NCBI GenBank assembly: GCA_030040215.1
Contig: JASHUD010000096.1
Coordinates: 1-5,936 of the forward strand
DNA: 5,936 nt
Direction of reading: 5' to 3'
Origin: Methylovirgula sp.
GTDB taxonomy: Bacteria > Pseudomonadota > Alphaproteobacteria > Rhizobiales > Beijerinckiaceae
Shown here: positions 5,262 through 5,936 of the stretch, in pieces
How positions within the stretch are numbered: the first letter of the stretch is position 1
Layout: every line of letters starts with the position of its first letter
The notes under the pieces: model-generated
The model's input: only the letters and a program-made list of their open reading frames with translations
What the model was told of the DNA's origin: nothing
Database searches by the model: none
Program-made: the position numbers and the translations under genes

Positions 5262-5936
5262 TTATGTGTGTGGGGCCAGCCCGCGAGAGCGAAAACACCT
5301 ACGAGAAAAAATAGCCGGAAAGAAAATAGATGTAACGCAAGGCGGGCTCTTCGACGGCGGCCGAGCCGGTATTGATGCGCAAGGTTGCGTGTGCCGTTTC
5401 CCGTTCGCAACTTTCATCCGGCGCAGCACCTGGAAGATCGACTTCAATCGATCGCGCAAGGCGCGCCGCGCCGATTCAATCGTGGCGCTCGCCGCGAACT
5501 TTTTGCGGTCGGCATCGATCGCCACGAAGAAATCGGCGACCGTTATGCGCTCTTTCCAGAGATGACCGATCATCTGTTCCGGGCCGGCGCAGGAATCGGC
5601 CATCGTAATTCCAGGGTCGCTCAATAACGCTCGCGTGAGTTCGACGCTCATCAGAACGCCCGGCGAATAGAGCGCGTAATTCTCGTCGTGGGCCATCTTC
5701 CAATAGAAGGCGTGCCCGGCGCTCCTGAGCACGAGCGCCATGGCGATCGGCACGGCACCGCAGGCAAGCCGCCCAATCATCAATTTGCGTTCGGCTGCAA
5801 GCGCCGTTGTCCCGCCGCGTGCAAAAGCGGCGCGCTCGGGGGAATTCAGCAGCGCCGTGCCGCGCCTCCCCTTCCAGCCCTTTGCCTCAAGAGTCAGGAA
5901 CTCCTCGGTCGCGACGCCGAGCTCGTCAGGTGCGGC
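5262..5936 (-). CDS. GNAT-family protein, CelD/BioF2-like (upstream tandem copy, N-terminus outside window)
   Basis: The frame is open from the window edge to a TAA at 5262-5264, giving the last 224 residues. Its first about 175 residues align almost without gaps to residues 253-427 of the neighbouring GNAT gene (numbered from that gene's GTG), with about half the positions identical by eye. It has the same FLTLEAKGWKGRRGTALL, PIAMALVL, KMAHDENYALYSPGVLMSVEL, DSC and MIGHLW blocks. One small oddity is an H in K-M-A-H-D-E where the other copy has Y. After the shared LRRMK helix the frame continues for about 48 residues rich in Pro, Cys, Ser and Arg with no counterpart in the paralogue and atypical codon use. 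A different frame in that stretch looks more coding-like, ending at TAG 5299-5301. The true C-terminus is therefore doubtful, and a frameshift near 5370-5420 is possible. The start shown for the fragment is the window edge, not a start codon. Confidence 0.82.
   Translation of the reverse strand, partial: AAPDELGVATEEFLTLEAKGWKGRRGTALLNSPERAAFARGGTTALAAERKLMIGRLACGAVPIAMALVLRSAGHAFYWKMAHDENYALYSPGVLMSVELTRALLSDPGITMADSCAGPEQMIGHLWKERITVADFFVAIDADRKKFAASATIESARRALRDRLKSIFQVLRRMKVANGKRHTQPCASIPARPPSKSPPCVTSIFFPAIFSRRCFRSRGLAPHT
5308..5335 (-). promoter_or_regulatory. Candidate internal promoter before the downstream GNAT copy
   Basis: On the minus strand TTACAT (5335-5330) and TATTTT (5313-5308) are 16 bases apart inside an AT-rich island (about 5304-5336) that stands out from the surrounding GC-rich sequence. 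Transcription would start near 5300 and leave about 70 bases before the TTG at 5229, which agrees with that start rather than the GTG at 5298. The island could equally be the eroded end of the upstream gene. Confidence 0.25.

Noticed and set aside
5222..5410. A 62-codon minus-strand frame between the two GNAT genes
   Set aside because: Starts with TTG without a ribosome site, overlaps both GNAT frames, and has an Arg-rich then hydrophobic composition caused by the AT-rich island.

Overview
This is GC-rich DNA with strong third-position GC bias. Its gene content (a Tat-type periplasmic glucan protein, a fold-III ornithine decarboxylase with a long structured leader, CelD-like GNAT proteins) suggests an alphaproteobacterium, probably of the Hyphomicrobiales (Rhizobiales). 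That placement is inferred from protein style, not from a marker gene.

Layout from left to right. Positions 1-381 hold the 3' end of a plus-strand creatininase-family amidohydrolase. It converges, with only 8 bases between stop codons, on a minus-strand OpgD/OpgG-type periplasmic glucan protein (390-1985). About 690 bases without a credible gene then separate the divergent opgD and ornithine decarboxylase genes. The right half of that gap (about 2290-2673) is dense with inverted repeats and reads as the long 5' leader of the decarboxylase mRNA. The decarboxylase (2674-3804, plus) is complete, with all main fold-III PLP-enzyme motifs. A 183-base convergent gap with a strong hairpin follows. 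Last come two tandem minus-strand paralogues of the CelD/BioF2-like GNAT family: a complete copy (3988 to about 5229) and, upstream of it in transcription order, the C-terminal part of a second copy (5262-5936) that runs off the window.

The genes do not form one obvious pathway. The decarboxylase supplies putrescine for polyamine synthesis. OpgD acts on periplasmic beta-glucans used in osmotic and envelope adaptation. CelD-like GNATs are often found near exopolysaccharide or envelope genes. The GNAT pair is probably one transcription unit.

The most interesting element is the decarboxylase leader. It has at least six inverted repeats, a tandem GGCAAACC repeat, an 11-bp stem, and a pair of mutually exclusive helices around the ribosome binding site. 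This matches the position of the 'speF' candidate regulatory RNA described upstream of alphaproteobacterial ornithine decarboxylase genes. I cannot confirm membership of that family by eye. A second point of interest is the C-terminus of the upstream GNAT copy, where coding signal appears to change frame.
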